DNA of 64,000 nucleotides from Janthinobacterium lividum PAMC 25724 (GTDB lineage Bacteria; Pseudomonadota; Gammaproteobacteria; Burkholderiales; Burkholderiaceae_D), in assembly GCA_000242815.2 (NCBI GenBank), contig AHHB01000042.1:1-64000 (forward strand), read 5' to 3'. This document shows, in pieces, positions 34,389 to 45,300 of the stretch. Position numbers and translations under genes: made by a program. The notes beneath the pieces are model-generated. The model worked only from the letters and a program-made list of their open reading frames with translations, did no database searches and had not been told where the DNA came from. Position 1 is the stretch's first letter; each line of letters opens with the position of its first letter.

Positions 34389-37300
34389 ATGTGGATGACC
34401 AAAGTCAGTATTCAAAACCCCGTCTTCGCCACCATGGTCATGGTGGCGCTGGTAGTGCTGGGCATCTTTTCCTACCGGGGCCTGGGCGTGGAAAGCATGC
34501 CCAGCGTGCAATTTCCATTCGCCGCCATTGAAGTCAATTACCCTGGTGCTTCGCCCGAGGCGGTGGAAAACGATATCACGCGCCCCATCGAAGATGCCGT
34601 CAATACCGTCAGCGGTATCAAGACCATTCGCGCCAACTCGTGGGAAGGACGCGCCGGCGTGTACCTGGAATTCGAGCTGTCGACGAATATGGACAAGGCC
34701 ATGCAGGACTTGCGCGACAAGGTCGCCATGGTGCGCCCGCGCTTCCCGAAAGAAGCCAAGGACCCGTTCATCGCGCGCGCCGAGGGCGACAATGAGCGCC
34801 CCATCGCCACCATCGTGCTGACCTCAAGCGGGCATGACCTGCGTTCGCTGTCGACCTTGACGGAGCAGATCATCAGCAAACGCTTCCAGGGCGTGGCCGG
34901 CGTGGGACAAGTCAAGCTGCGCGGCCTGCGCGCGCGTCAGATCCTCATCAGCATGAAGCCGACCGAACTCAATGCCCAGGGCATCGGCGTCGATGAAGTC
35001 ATACGCGCCATCCAGGCCACGAATACCAACCTGCCGGCCGGTTCCATCAGCCATGGCGCGAGCGAACAACTGGTGCGCGTCGAAGGCAAGATCAAGGATG
35101 CGCGCGAATTCGGCAAAATCATCGTGGCACGCCGCGCCATCGGCCCCATCTACCTGGACCAGGTGGCCAGCGTCGTCGACGGCGAGCAAGAAGAGCTGTC
35201 GATCTCGCGCATGAACGGCCAGCAGGCCGTGACCATCGAAATCACCAAGGTACAAGATGCCAATGTGGTCGAAGTGGGCACCGGCATCCTGAAAGTGGCG
35301 GCGGATCTGCAAAAGACGCTGCCATCGGACATCAAGCTGCGCGTACTGGACGACGAATCGGAGCGCGTGCAAAGCCAGCTCAATAACGTCAAGCGCACCA
35401 TCATCGAGGGCGCCGTGCTGACCATGGTGATCGTCTTCCTGTTCCTGCACTCATGGCGCTCGACCATCATCACCGGCTTGACCCTGCCGATCTCCGTGCT
35501 GGCCAGCTTCATCGCCATGAAGGCCTTCGGCTTCACGCTGAATTTTCTGACCCTGATGGCGCTGTCCTTGTGCATCGGCCTCTTGATCGATGACGCCATC
35601 GTGGTGCGCGAAAACATCGTGCGCCACTTGGGCATGGGGAAAAATCACTACAAGGCGGCCAACGACGGCACCAATGAAATCGGCCTGGCCGTGATGGCCA
35701 CCACGTTCGCCATCGTCGCCGTGTTTGTACCGGTGGCCTTCATGGACGGCATCATCGGCCGCTTCTTCCTGCAGTTCGGCATCACCGTCACCGTCGCCGT
35801 GCTGGTGTCGCTGTTCGTCAGCTTCACGCTCGATCCGATGCTGTCGTCGGTCTGGCGCGACCCTGTTAAGGACCGCTTCAAATACGCACCGTGGCTGGGC
35901 CGCTTCATGGCTTGGTTAGAGACAGGCATCGACCGCCTGCACGTCTGCTACGGCAAGGTATTGAAAGTGGCGCTGCGCTGGCGCAAGACGACCCTGGCCA
36001 CGGCCATGGCACTGTTCGTGGGCAGCCTGATGCTCGTCCCCATGATAGGCGGCGAGATGTTCCCGGAAACGGATCAGGGCTGGATCAACCTGCGCTTCAA
36101 GACGCCCGTCGGCTCCAGCCTCGAATACACGGACAGCAAGGTGCGCCAGGTAGAAGCGGCACTGCGGGAGTTTCCCGAGATCGACAGCGTGGCGGCCAAC
36201 ATCGGCACGCCGGATGGACGCAACGCGGCCGAGGTTAACCTGAAGCTGACAGATATCAAGACGCACAAGCGGCGCTCGCAGCAGGAACTGGAAAAGCTGA
36301 TCCGCGAACGGCTGGCGCCGATTGCCGGCATCACCCTGTCGGTGGGCAACCGCCCCATCTTCATCGCCATCCTGGGCACGGACGAAGGCAAGCTCGATGC
36401 TGTGGCGCACAACCTGATGGACAAGATGCGCAGCATCAAGGGCCTGGCCGACATGGAATACAGCCAGGAAGGCGCCAACCCGTCAACCACCGTGAAGATC
36501 AACAACGAACTGGCCAGCGACCTGGGATTGTCGGTGCAGCAGATAGGCAATGCCCTGCGTCCATTCGTGGCCGGTGATACGGTCAGCCACTGGCTGGCCA
36601 GCGACGGGCAAAACTATGACGTCAACGTACAACTGCCCAAGTCGGGCCGGCAAAAAGTGGCCGACCTGGCCGACCTGTCGCTGGCGTCGAGCAAGCTCGA
36701 CGCAAACGGCAAGCCGGTCATGATTCCACTGCGCCAGGTGGTGCAGTTCGTGCCGTCGTCCAGTCCACAGGTGTTGAAACGCCAGGCCTTGCAACGCCGC
36801 GTCGCCATCTATGCTGGCGTGCAGGGTCGTCCTGCCGGCGACGTCGACGCCGACGTGCAGAAAGCCATCAAGTCCATCGACCTGCCGGCAGGCGTGCGCT
36901 TCGACGTGGCCGGCAATGCGCAGCAGATGGCCGAGACCATGGGCGGCGCGATGATGGCGCTGGGCATCGCCGTGATCTTCATCTACCTGGTACTGGCGTC
37001 GCAATTTGGCAGCTTTTTGCAGCCGATCGCCATCATGGTGTCGCTGCCGCTGTCCTTGATCGGCGTGCTGGCAGCCCTCCTCATTACGGGCAGCACTCTG
37101 AACATTTTCTCCGTCATCGGCTTCATCATGCTGATGGGCCTGGTGACCAAGAATGCGATCCTGCTGGTCGACTTCAGCAACCAGCGCCAGCGCGAAGGAC
37201 TGGGGCAATTCGAGGCGCTGATGGAAGCGGGACAAGTGCGCTTGCGCCCCATCCTGATGACCACCCTGGCGATGGTCTTCGGCATGCTGCCGATGGCCAT

Positions 37301-37508
37301 CGGCATGGGCGACGGCGGCGAATCGCAGGCGCCGATGGGCCGCGCCGTCATCGGTGGCGTCATCACCTCGACCCTCTTGACGCTGGTGGTGGTGCCCGTC
37401 GCCTACACCTACCTCGATAGCCTGGGCAAGCGCGCCGCACGCTTTTTCGGTGGCAGCGGCGGCGAGCATGCTGAATCCGCCGACGACGGCAAAGCGCACG
37501 CTCACTGA
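34389..37508 (+). CDS. RND multidrug efflux permease (HAE1 type)
   Basis: Inner-membrane proton-driven drug pump of 1039 residues, the normal length for AcrB/MdtB-type proteins. Membrane segment 1 is [20 protein letters not shown]. Porter-domain motifs follow ([20 protein letters not shown]). TM4 carries the proton-relay acidic pair in [21 protein letters not shown] second large porter loop and the repeat TM7-12 end in [14 protein letters not shown]. The C-terminus is hydrophilic with a His/Asp-rich end. It lacks the heavy-metal (CzcA/CusA) DFG..VDG motif, so organic substrates are likely. Forms an operon with the adaptor upstream; a hairpin at 37527-37548 ends it. Confidence 0.95.
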   Translation: MWMTKVSIQNPVFATMVMVALVVLGIFSYRGLGVESMPSVQFPFAAIEVNYPGASPEAVENDITRPIEDAVNTVSGIKTIRANSWEGRAGVYLEFELSTNMDKAMQDLRDKVAMVRPRFPKEAKDPFIARAEGDNERPIATIVLTSSGHDLRSLSTLTEQIISKRFQGVAGVGQVKLRGLRARQILISMKPTELNAQGIGVDEVIRAIQATNTNLPAGSISHGASEQLVRVEGKIKDAREFGKIIVARRAIGPIYLDQVASVVDGEQEELSISRMNGQQAVTIEITKVQDANVVEVGTGILKVAADLQKTLPSDIKLRVLDDESERVQSQLNNVKRTIIEGAVLTMVIVFLFLHSWRSTIITGLTLPISVLASFIAMKAFGFTLNFLTLMALSLCIGLLIDDAIVVRENIVRHLGMGKNHYKAANDGTNEIGLAVMATTFAIVAVFVPVAFMDGIIGRFFLQFGITVTVAVLVSLFVSFTLDPMLSSVWRDPVKDRFKYAPWLGRFMAWLETGIDRLHVCYGKVLKVALRWRKTTLATAMALFVGSLMLVPMIGGEMFPETDQGWINLRFKTPVGSSLEYTDSKVRQVEAALREFPEIDSVAANIGTPDGRNAAEVNLKLTDIKTHKRRSQQELEKLIRERLAPIAGITLSVGNRPIFIAILGTDEGKLDAVAHNLMDKMRSIKGLADMEYSQEGANPSTTVKINNELASDLGLSVQQIGNALRPFVAGDTVSHWLASDGQNYDVNVQLPKSGRQKVADLADLSLASSKLDANGKPVMIPLRQVVQFVPSSSPQVLKRQALQRRVAIYAGVQGRPAGDVDADVQKAIKSIDLPAGVRFDVAGNAQQMAETMGGAMMALGIAVIFIYLVLASQFGSFLQPIAIMVSLPLSLIGVLAALLITGSTLNIFSVIGFIMLMGLVTKNAILLVDFSNQRQREGLGQFEALMEAGQVRLRPILMTTLAMVFGMLPMAIGMGDGGESQAPMGRAVIGGVITSTLLTLVVVPVAYTYLDSLGKRAARFFGGSGGEHAESADDGKAHAH

Positions 37509-37526
37509 TGTACCAGTCGCCTTCAG

Positions 37527-37548
37527 CGTCCCCGCATTGGCGGGGACG
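37527..37548 (+). terminator. Perfect 9-bp hairpin ending the RND operon
   Basis: CGTCCCCGC (37527-37535) pairs with GCGGGGACG (37540-37548) around ATTG, 19 bases after the permease stop. No U-run follows. Confidence 0.55.
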
Positions 37549-37609
37549 GCGCGGCGGCTGCCTGAAGAGAGCTTCAGTTGACGCAAACGGCCCCACTGGC
37601 TAGACTGTC

Positions 37610-37740
37610 CCCGTTATCAATGATATGGAGTAACTCGTGGGTGCTTGTTCCAGTGACAGTAGTCGATTGACCATCGGCGATCGGCCTTAGGCAAGACGCG
37701 CGCATTACGCCCGCCTTGCCCGTGGCAAGGTGCGGTTTTA
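37610..37740 (+). promoter_or_regulatory. Structured leader before the MgtC-family gene; possible yybP-ykoY (Mn2+) riboswitch with terminator
   Basis: The 360-base gap after the RND operon has no gene. GGAGTA (37627-37632) and GCAAGAC (37691-37697) occur in the order and rough spacing of the two conserved internal-loop motifs of yybP-ykoY riboswitches, with a GUCGAU/AUCGGC stem between. The flanking closing stem (P1) is weak, so the family call is tentative. Directly after it CCGCCTTGCC pairs with GGCAAGGTGCGG (37711-37735) followed by TTTT, which looks like an intrinsic terminator. GGCAAG in the second motif could compete for CTTGCC. This would give ligand-controlled read-through into the MgtC gene. 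Confidence 0.4.
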
Positions 37741-37868
37741 CCAGCGGCGATACCCATTCGCCGCCACTTCCCTCCTCATCGTTCCAGCGTTACCGCCTGC
37801 TGCCCCCTTTCGGGGCGAATTGTCTTCGCCCTCGCACTCGCCTGTTGCTCCCCAGCCGGGAGAAACTC

Positions 37869-38591
37869 ATGGTGGTATTTGACTTTGCGCTGCGCGTTGC
37901 CGCAGCTTTGACCCTGGGCGCCATGATAGGCGCCGAACGCCAGCTGCGCCAGCGCATGGCGGGCCTGCGCACGAATGCGCTGGTCGCCGTCGGCGCCTCG
38001 CTGTTCGTGATGGTCTCCGTGCTCGAAGGCGACCCCGATGGCCACCTGCGCATCGCCGCCCAGGTAGTGTCGGGCATCGGCTTTCTTGGCGCCGGCGTCA
38101 TCATGCGCGAAGGGATGACGGTACGCGGCCTGAACACGGCCGCCACCCTGTGGTGCTCGGCCGCCATCGGTGTGCTGTGCGGCCTTGGCTTTGCGCTGGA
38201 AGCGGCCATCGGCACGGGCTTCGTACTGGTCGCCAACCTGGTGCTGCGCCACCTGGCGCAACGCATCAACGCCCACGGCAGCGAAGCGGGCATCGAGACG
38301 GAAAGCATTTACCGCGTCACGGCCGTATGCGAAGCGGAGCAGGAAGTGCAGGTGCGCAAGCTGATGCTGCGCTTGATCAGCGGCATGCCGGCGCTGATGC
38401 TGCAATCCTTGCACAGCGAAGACGCGGCACAGGCGGGACGCATTGAAGTGCGCGCCGACCTGCTCACACCTTTGTCCAGCCTGGGATTGCTGGAGCAAAT
38501 CGTCAGCCAGGTCAGCCTGGAAGGCAGCGTCTCGGCCGTGCGCTGGGCGCTGGTCAACAACGCGGAATTTGTCGCCGAGCGGGGAGTGTGA
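37869..38591 (+). CDS. MgtC/SapB family membrane protein
   Basis: Membrane protein of 240 residues. The N-terminal MgtC domain is complete: LRVAAALTLGAMIGAERQLRQRMAGLRTNALVAVG, then GIGFLGAGVIMREG and GLNTAATLWCSAAIGVLCGLG. The C-terminal ~80 residues form a soluble ACT-like domain. MgtC proteins in pathogens affect survival at low Mg2+ and inhibit ATP synthase; the role in this organism is not known. The ATG at 37869 has GGGAGAA upstream; the in-frame start at 37716 would place 51 unrelated residues in front and would run through the structured leader. Confidence 0.9.
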   Translation: MVVFDFALRVAAALTLGAMIGAERQLRQRMAGLRTNALVAVGASLFVMVSVLEGDPDGHLRIAAQVVSGIGFLGAGVIMREGMTVRGLNTAATLWCSAAIGVLCGLGFALEAAIGTGFVLVANLVLRHLAQRINAHGSEAGIETESIYRVTAVCEAEQEVQVRKLMLRLISGMPALMLQSLHSEDAAQAGRIEVRADLLTPLSSLGLLEQIVSQVSLEGSVSAVRWALVNNAEFVAERGV

Positions 38592-38902
38592 TGATGAAAA
38601 AATTCTTCCATTGGTTTACCAGGCGCGCTCCCATCGTGGCCACCTACCGCCTGAGCATCACCTGCCCTGCGGCGCAGGCCGACCACGTGGTGCGCCTGCT
38701 GCTGGCCGAACTCAAGGGCGCTGGCCTGGCGCCGTCGCAAATGCTGCGCAGCTGGGACGCAGCCAGGCAAGTGGTGCAGCTGATCGCCACGGTGCTGTGC
38801 CAGGCCGTACAGCGCGCCGTGCTGGTGCGCTTCGTCAACCGCGCGGGTGCCTGGCCACAAGTGCGGCAAGTGCGCTGGGAAGGCGTGGCACCCTCAATCT
38901 GA
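38591..38902 (+). CDS. Small hypothetical protein coupled to MgtC
   Basis: 103 residues, starting at an ATG that overlaps the MgtC stop codon by one base (TGATG) and sharing its ribosome binding region GGGGAG. After a basic N-terminus (MMKKFFHWFTRRAPIVATYR) it reads LSITCPAAQADHVVRLLLAELKGAGL, which looks like the beta-alpha-beta layout of the ACT-like domain at the end of MgtC. It could be a detached regulatory domain of the same system. No database family is recognised. Confidence 0.7.
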   Translation: MMKKFFHWFTRRAPIVATYRLSITCPAAQADHVVRLLLAELKGAGLAPSQMLRSWDAARQVVQLIATVLCQAVQRAVLVRFVNRAGAWPQVRQVRWEGVAPSI

Positions 38903-40291
38903 CGCTGGCAGGCGTATGCTGAACAGCGCGCCGCCAGCGGGGAGATTCTGCGCCTCGATACTGCCGCCATACGCGTGCACGATGGCTTGCGACAGGGCCA
39001 GGCCCAGGCCGAAGCCGGGTGCCTCGCCCGCGCGCGCCTTGGCGCCGCGGTAAAAACGCTCGAACAGATGCGGCAAGTCTTCCACGCCGATGCCCGCTCC
39101 TGCGTCCGCCACGCCCACCAGCGCATGCTCGCCCTCGCGCCTCGCATGGACGCTGATGACGCTGTCGGGCGGCGAAAACTTCACGGCGTTATCGAGCAGG
39201 TTGGCCAGCACCAAGTCCACCGGACCGGCCGCCACCCGCGCGTGCACGGCCACGCCTTCATCGAAGACGATACGGATGCCGCGCTGCGCTGCCGGCCTTT
39301 CCAGGCGCTGCACGGCCGCGCGCACGAGCGGATTGAGTGCGATGGTTTCCACGGCATTGCGCTCCTGGCCCGCATCGAGGCGCGTGAGCATCAGCAATTC
39401 TTGCACCAGGGTCGTCAAGCGCTGCACTTCATCGAGACAAGAGGCCAAGGCATCGACATATTCAGCGGCCTCGCGCGGGCGGCGCAAGGTGATTTCGATT
39501 TCCGTGCGCAGGCGCGACAGCGGTGAGCGCAGTTCGTGCGAGGCGTCAGCCGTGAAGCGGCGCTGCGCATCATAGCCATGCTGCAGGCGTTCCAGCATGG
39601 CATTGAGGGTATCGACCAGGCGGCCGATCTCGTCTTGCGTACCGGGATGCGGCAGGCGCTGGTGCAAGCTCGCTTCGCCGATCGAATGCGCCTGCCGCAC
39701 CACGTCGTCGATGGCGCCCAGCACACGGCGCGTGAGCATTTCGCCTGCCAGCCCCACGGCCGCCAGCAAGGCCAGCGCCATGGCGCCAAACAGCACGGTG
39801 GCCGCAGCCAGCACATGGTTGGCGTCGTCCAGCGAACCGGCCACCTGCACCGCCAGGCGCGAGCCGGATGTGGCTACGGGGATGGAAACCATGCGCAGCG
39901 GCTCCTCGCCAAACTTGGGTAGCGTTTCAAAGACAGTCTCGCCGGCCGCCAGGCGCGCCAGCAAGGCCGGTGGCGCCGGTAACTGCGCCGCTTCCAGGTT
40001 GCGGCTGCGCGCCAGCACGCGGCCTTCATTATCGATGATCTGTACCAGGCGATCGAGCCGCGTCAAAGAAGGCGGCGCCTGACCCGACGCCACCTCGTGC
40101 ACCTGCACGGGCTGGCGCGGCGCAGCGGGCAGCATGGCCATTTCCGTCTCGGCCAGTGCCAGCAGGGCCGCGTCGAGCTGGCCATGCACGGCGCGCGACA
40201 GGCCCCAGTAGCCGGCCAGCGCGGTACAGGCGACGATGGCAAGGATGGCGGCCAGGTGCACCCGCAGCAGGCGCTTGCGAAAGCTAGCCAC
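38894..40291 (-). CDS. Two-component sensor histidine kinase (HisKA)
   Basis: Membrane sensor kinase of 465 residues. It has two membrane helices (AAILAIVACTALAGYWGL near residue 15 and VLFGAMALALLAAVGLAG near 165) enclosing a periplasmic sensor domain. A HAMP-like linker follows, then the phosphoacceptor H-box FTADASHELRSPLSRLRTE, the N-box ANLLDNAVKFSPPDSV and the G-boxes VADAGAGIG and GFGLGLALSQAI. It starts with GTG, overlapping the response-regulator gene by eight bases. The pair is divergent from an RND heavy-metal-type efflux operon, so metal sensing is the likely role (CzcS/CusS type). Confidence 0.93.
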   Translation of the reverse strand: MASFRKRLLRVHLAAILAIVACTALAGYWGLSRAVHGQLDAALLALAETEMAMLPAAPRQPVQVHEVASGQAPPSLTRLDRLVQIIDNEGRVLARSRNLEAAQLPAPPALLARLAAGETVFETLPKFGEEPLRMVSIPVATSGSRLAVQVAGSLDDANHVLAAATVLFGAMALALLAAVGLAGEMLTRRVLGAIDDVVRQAHSIGEASLHQRLPHPGTQDEIGRLVDTLNAMLERLQHGYDAQRRFTADASHELRSPLSRLRTEIEITLRRPREAAEYVDALASCLDEVQRLTTLVQELLMLTRLDAGQERNAVETIALNPLVRAAVQRLERPAAQRGIRIVFDEGVAVHARVAAGPVDLVLANLLDNAVKFSPPDSVISVHARREGEHALVGVADAGAGIGVEDLPHLFERFYRGAKARAGEAPGFGLGLALSQAIVHAYGGSIEAQNLPAGGALFSIRLPASD

Positions 40292-40964
40292 CGTTATTTT
40301 CCGCCAGCCGGAAACCGCGTCCGCGCACCGTATGTATCAATGGCGGCAAGCCAGGCGCATCCACCTTGCCCCGCAAGTTGCGTACGTGAACATCGATCAA
40401 GTTGTCGATACCAATCAGGTCCGCCTGCCATATTTGTTCGGCCAGGCGAGCGCGACTGACTACTTCGCCCGCCTGGCGCAGCAAGATCAATAGAATCGCA
40501 TATTCCTTGGGCGTAAGCACCAGCGGCACGCCAGCGCGCGTCGCCTGATGGCTGACAGGATCGAGCGTCAAGTCGGCCAGCGCCAGCACCAGCGGGCGGC
40601 TGATATCGGAGCGGCGCAGCAAGGCGCGGATACGCGCCAGCAGTTCCTCGAATTCGAACGGTTTGGTAAGGTAATCGTCGGCGCCCGTGTTCAGGCCCGC
40701 CACCCGGTCGGCCGTGGCGTCGCGCGCGGTGAGCATCAGCACGGGCGTCTGAATGGCGCGCGCGCGCAAGTCACGGCAAAAATCGATGCCCTGCTTGCCC
40801 GGCAACATCCAGTCCAGCACGATCACATCGTAATCGACGGCGTAGCTTTCGTCCTCGCCTTGCTCGGCGCTGTGCACTACGTCGACCACGAAGCCTTCTT
40901 CCTGCAAGCCGCGCGCCAGCAGGCGCGCCGCCTTGCGGTCGTCTTCCACCAAGAGGATTCTCAT
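40284..40964 (-). CDS. OmpR/PhoB-family response regulator
   Basis: 226-residue regulator. The receiver domain has the acidic pair (LLVEDDRKAARLL), phosphoacceptor Asp51 (VIVLDWMLPGKQG), a conserved Thr/Lys (LTARDA, DDYLTKPFEFEEL), then a winged-helix DNA-binding domain ending GVPLVLTPKEYAILLILLRQ...VHVRNLRGKVD...IHTVRGRGFRLA. The start at 40964 gives the usual MRILLVEDD; an in-frame start at 41030 adds 22 unrelated residues. It probably controls the divergent efflux operon through the palindromes at 41035-41074. Confidence 0.94.
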   Translation of the reverse strand: MRILLVEDDRKAARLLARGLQEEGFVVDVVHSAEQGEDESYAVDYDVIVLDWMLPGKQGIDFCRDLRARAIQTPVLMLTARDATADRVAGLNTGADDYLTKPFEFEELLARIRALLRRSDISRPLVLALADLTLDPVSHQATRAGVPLVLTPKEYAILLILLRQAGEVVSRARLAEQIWQADLIGIDNLIDVHVRNLRGKVDAPGLPPLIHTVRGRGFRLAENNGG

Positions 40965-41034
40965 GCCTGCTTTTCCTGTTGCGCTGCGTTTTACATGCTC
41001 GCATTTTACCGCGCCGCACCATCTGCGCACGGAA

Positions 41035-41074
41035 CCTGAAGAATGATTCAGGCATTCTTGGGCGCTTCTTCAGG
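41035..41074. promoter_or_regulatory. Nested palindromes between regulator and efflux operon
   Basis: CCTGAA (41035-41040) and TTCAGG (41047-41052) form one palindrome; AAGAATG (41039-41045) and CATTCTT (41053-41059) a second, interleaved one; a further CTTCAGG half-site lies at 41068-41074. Metal-responsive OmpR-family regulators such as CusR and CzcR bind imperfect palindromes between divergent promoters. A TATGCT -10 candidate follows at about 41085-41090 toward the efflux genes. Confidence 0.55.
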
Positions 41075-41202
41075 ACGGCATTGCTATGCTTTCGCGGCGC
41101 TGTAGTGCGCCCGTTCTCATGACGCCACCCGCCCCCCTGACCGCCCGCCTGGGCATGGCAGCGACGCATGCCCCATCATCATCAACAAGAAGGAAACAAG
41201 GG

Positions 41203-42333
41203 ATGAACACGACCACCCCCAACACCATCGGCGCCTGCTACGCGCTCGCCGTGGCCGTCAGTTGCTCACTGCTCTGCGGCTGCGAAAAACCGACGCTAGC
41301 GCTCACGCCGCCGGCCCAAGCGACGCATCTGGACGACGGCAGCATCGCCGTCGACAACATGTCTCCCCTGCGCCAGCGCTTGCAGATCGCCGCCGTGCTG
41401 GAACAGGATATCGCCACCCAGACGGAGGCGCCGGGCAGCATCGAAGCGATGCCGGAAAAAATGGTAAAAATCACCGCGCCCCTGGCCGGGCGCATCACCA
41501 GCTTGCAGCGTTTGCTGGGCGACAGCGTCAAGGCGGGCGACCCGCTGTTCACTCTGGACTCCGCTGAACTGAGCGCCGCCTACGCAGACGACAGCAAGGC
41601 GCGCTCCGCCCTGCTGCAGGCGCGCCAGGAATTGGCGCGCCAGAAAATCCTGTTCGAGGCGCAGATCGCCGCGCGCAAGGAATACGAAGCGGCGCAGGCG
41701 ATTTACGACCAGGCCGGCAGCGACGCCCAGGCCAGCGCCGACAAGCTGGCCCAATACGGTGCCAGCGCGCGCGGTTCGCACCGCAACTACGTCCTGCACT
41801 CGCCCATCGCCGGCACCGTGATCGCCATGGATGGTGCCCAGGGCGGCTACTGGAACGATATCAATGCACCCATCATGACGGTGGCCGATCTGTCCACCGT
41901 GTGGCTGTCGGCCAACGTGGCCGAAAGGGACTTGGCGCAAGTGGCAGTGGGACAACAAGCGCGCATCAGCGTCGATGCCTGGCCCGGCAAGAACTTCGAG
42001 GGCAAGGTCGCTTATGTCGGCGCGGTGCTCGATCCCGAGACGCGCACGGTGAAAGTGCGCGTGGCCATCGACAACCGCGGCGGCACCTTCAAGCCCGGCA
42101 TGTTCGCCCGCGCAAATTTTGCCGGCGCCAGCCGCCGCGCCATTCTGGTGCCCGCGTCCGCCGTGCTGCAAAGTGGTTTGTTGACGCGTGTGATAGTCGA
42201 ACGCGACCCGTTGCACTTCGCGCCGCGCACGGTGGAAGTGGGTGCCAGCCATGGCGGGCAGGTGGAAATCCTCGCTGGCCTGAAGGCGGGCGAGCGCATC
42301 GTCGTCAAAGAAGGAGTGCTGCTCAATGATTGA
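41203..42333 (+). CDS. CzcB/CusB-type efflux adaptor lipoprotein
   Basis: Periplasmic adaptor of a heavy-metal-type RND system, 376 residues. The N-terminus is a lipoprotein signal peptide with cleavage expected before the Cys of LLCGCEKP. Barrel-sandwich halves (VKITAPLAGRITSLQRLLGDSVKAGD; VLHSPIAGTVIAMDGAQGG) flank a coiled coil. The beta-barrel and final domains follow (VWLSANVAERDLAQVAVGQ; KAGERIVVKEGVLL). The start at 41203 has an AAGGAAACAAGGG site; the frame extends upstream to 41086 but that region holds the promoter. It overlaps the permease gene by eight bases. Confidence 0.92.
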   Translation: MNTTTPNTIGACYALAVAVSCSLLCGCEKPTLALTPPAQATHLDDGSIAVDNMSPLRQRLQIAAVLEQDIATQTEAPGSIEAMPEKMVKITAPLAGRITSLQRLLGDSVKAGDPLFTLDSAELSAAYADDSKARSALLQARQELARQKILFEAQIAARKEYEAAQAIYDQAGSDAQASADKLAQYGASARGSHRNYVLHSPIAGTVIAMDGAQGGYWNDINAPIMTVADLSTVWLSANVAERDLAQVAVGQQARISVDAWPGKNFEGKVAYVGAVLDPETRTVKVRVAIDNRGGTFKPGMFARANFAGASRRAILVPASAVLQSGLLTRVIVERDPLHFAPRTVEVGASHGGQVEILAGLKAGERIVVKEGVLLND

Positions 42334-45300
42334 ACGTTTCATCGCTACCTGCTGCCAACGGCGCGGCATCGTCTGGCTGATACTGCTGTTCGTCGCCGCC
42401 TATGGCGTCTACTGCTGGAAGCAGCTGCCCATCGAAGCCTATCCCGACATCGCCGACGTCACCTCGCAAATCGTCACGCAGGTGCCGGGCCTGGGCGCCG
42501 AGGAAATCGAGCAGCAAATCACTATTGCGCTGGAGCGCGCCCTGCTGGGCACGCCGGGCATGCATGTGCTGCGCACGCGCAGCCTGTTCGCGCTGTCGCT
42601 GGTCACGGTGGTATTCGACGATGGCAGCGATGGCTACTTCACGCGCCAGCGGCTGCAGGAGCGCCTCGCCAGCATCAACTTGCCATACGCGGCCAAGCCG
42701 GGGCTAGACCCCTATACCTCGCCCACGGGCGAAATCTACCGCTACACGCTGGAATCGAAAACACGCTCCTTGCGCGAACTGTCCGAACTGCAGTTCTGGA
42801 GCGTGATGCCGCGCCTGCAGCAAGTGCGCGGCGTGGCCGACGTCAGCAATTTCGGCGGCCTGACGACACAGTTCATGCTGGAACTCGACCCAGAAAAACT
42901 GGACAGCTACGGCTTGTCGCTGGCGCAGGTCAAGGACGCCATCAACGCCAACAACATCAGCGGCGGTGGCAGCACCATCGACCGCGGCCAGCAATCGTAC
43001 GTGGTGCGCGGCGTGGGCTTGCTCCATTCGCTGGGCGACATGGGCAACGTCGTCGTCAGCAGCAAGAACGGCGTACCCGTGCTGGTAAAGGACCTGGGCA
43101 AACTCGCCTACGGCAACGTGGAGCGGCGCGGCATCCTGGGCAAGGATGACAACCCCGACACCATCGAAGGCATCACCTTGCTGCTGAAGGACTTCAATGC
43201 GTCCGAAGCGCTGGCCGGCATCCATGCGGCCGTCGATGACTTGAACACCAATGTGCTGCCCAAGGATGTGAAAGTGGTGCCCTACCTGGACCGCAGTTCG
43301 CTGATCGACGCCACCGTGCACACGGTCGGCCTTACCCTGGGCGAAGGCATGCTGCTGGTCGCCCTGGTGCTGCTGCTGTTCCTGGGCAGCCCGCGCGCCG
43401 CAGCCATCGTCGCGCTGACGATCCCGCTGGCACTGCTGATCGCCTTCATCTTCATGCACCATTTTAAAATTCCCGCCAATTTGCTGTCGCTGGGGGCGAT
43501 TGACTTCGGCATCCTCGTCGATGGCTCGGTGGTGGTGCTGGAAAACATGCTGCGCCGCCGTGAACGGGAACAGGAGCGGGCCCTCACGCTGCAGGATGCC
43601 ATCGAGGCGACCCTGCAAGTAGCGCGCCCCATCATGTTCGGCATGGCCGTCATCATCGCCGCCTATTTGCCCCTGTTCGCCTTCCAGCGCATTGAGTACA
43701 AACTGTTTTCGCCCATGGCATTTACGGTGGGCGCAGCGCTGGTGGGCGCGCTGGTCGTAGCACTGCTGCTGATTCCGGGCCTGGCCTGGCTGGCTTTGCG
43801 CAAGCCGCAGCGCACCTTCCACAACCGCGTGCTGGAACAGCTGGCGGCCGCCTATAGCCGCTTCCTCGAACGCATGGTGGGTCGCAAGCGCTGGGTGGTG
43901 GTGGTGTGCGCCGCCTCGCTGGCAGGATTGGTGTTCCTGGGTGGCAGTATCGGACGCGACTTCCTGCCCTATCTCGATGAAGGCTCCTTGTGGCTGCAGG
44001 TGCAGATGCCGCCCGGCATCACCCTGGGCAAGGCCTCCGCGATGGCGAGTGAACTGCGCCGCGCCGCGCTGGAATTCCCGGAGGTGTCGAGCATCGTCAC
44101 GCAGACGGGGCGCAACGACGACGGCACCGATTACTGGACGCCATCGCACATCGAGGCGAGCGTGGGCCTGCATCCGTACAAGAGCTGGAAGTCGGGCCTG
44201 AGCAAGCAGCAGCTGATCGCAAAAATGCAGCAGCGCTTCGCCCGCATGCCCGGCTATACGGTGGCCTTCATGCAGCCGATGATCGATGGCGTGCAAGATA
44301 AATTATCGGGCGCGCACAGTGACCTGACGGTGAAAATCTTCGGCAACGACCTCGACGAAGTGCGCGCCATCGCTGGCAAGGTGGCGCGCATATTGCAAGG
44401 CGTCCCCGGCGCCTCCGACGTGGCGGTGGACGTGGAGCCGCCACTGCCGAACCTGAAAGTGGAGCTGGACCGGGCCAAGGCAGCCCGCTACGGCATCAAC
44501 GCGGCCGAGGTGGCCGACCTGATTTCCACCGGCATCGGCGGCGCGCCCATCGGCCAGGTCTACGTGGGCGAGAAAAGCTACGACATCGCCGTGCGCTTCC
44601 CGCCCGCCGCGCGCGCCGACCCGGATGCCATCGCCAAACTGATGCTCACCGCTGCCAACGGCGCCAGGATTGCACTGGCACAGGTGGCAAGCATTAGCAC
44701 CACCTCGGGCGAAAGCGTGATCGTACGCGAAATGGGACGGCGCCACATCATCGTGCGCCTGAATGCCCGCGGGCGCGACCTGGCCGGCTTCCTGGCCGAA
44801 GCACGGCCCCTGGTGGCGCAAGCCGTGGCAGACGAGCACCAGCGCATCAGCGTCGAATGGGGCGGCCAGTTCGAAAACCTGCAACGCGCGCAGAGCCGAT
44901 TGGCCCTGATACTGCCGATGACCCTGGGCGCCATGTTCCTGCTGCTGTTTGGCCAATTCGGCAACCTGCGCCAGGCCGCACTGGTCTTGCTGGCCGTGCC
45001 ACTGGCGATGCTCGGTGGCTTGGCCGCGCTGCACCTGCGCGGCATGAGCTTGAATGTTTCGAGCGCAGTGGGCTTCATCGCCCTGTTCGGCGTGGCGGTA
45101 TTGATGCCGTCCTGATGCTGGCGCAAATCAATCGCTTGCGCGCCGACGAGGGCCGCAGCCTGCGCGACGCCGTGCTTGAAGGCGCGCGTGAGCGCATGCG
45201 TCCCGTGCTGATGACGGCCACCGTGGCTGCCCTAGGCCTGACGCCGGCCATGCTGGCGACGGGCCTGGGCAGCGACGTGCAGCGCCCGCTCGCTACCGTG

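Noticed and set aside
42704..44296. 530-codon minus-strand ORF opposite the metal efflux permease
   Set aside because: His/Gln-rich antisense shadow; the plus strand encodes a clear RND permease.
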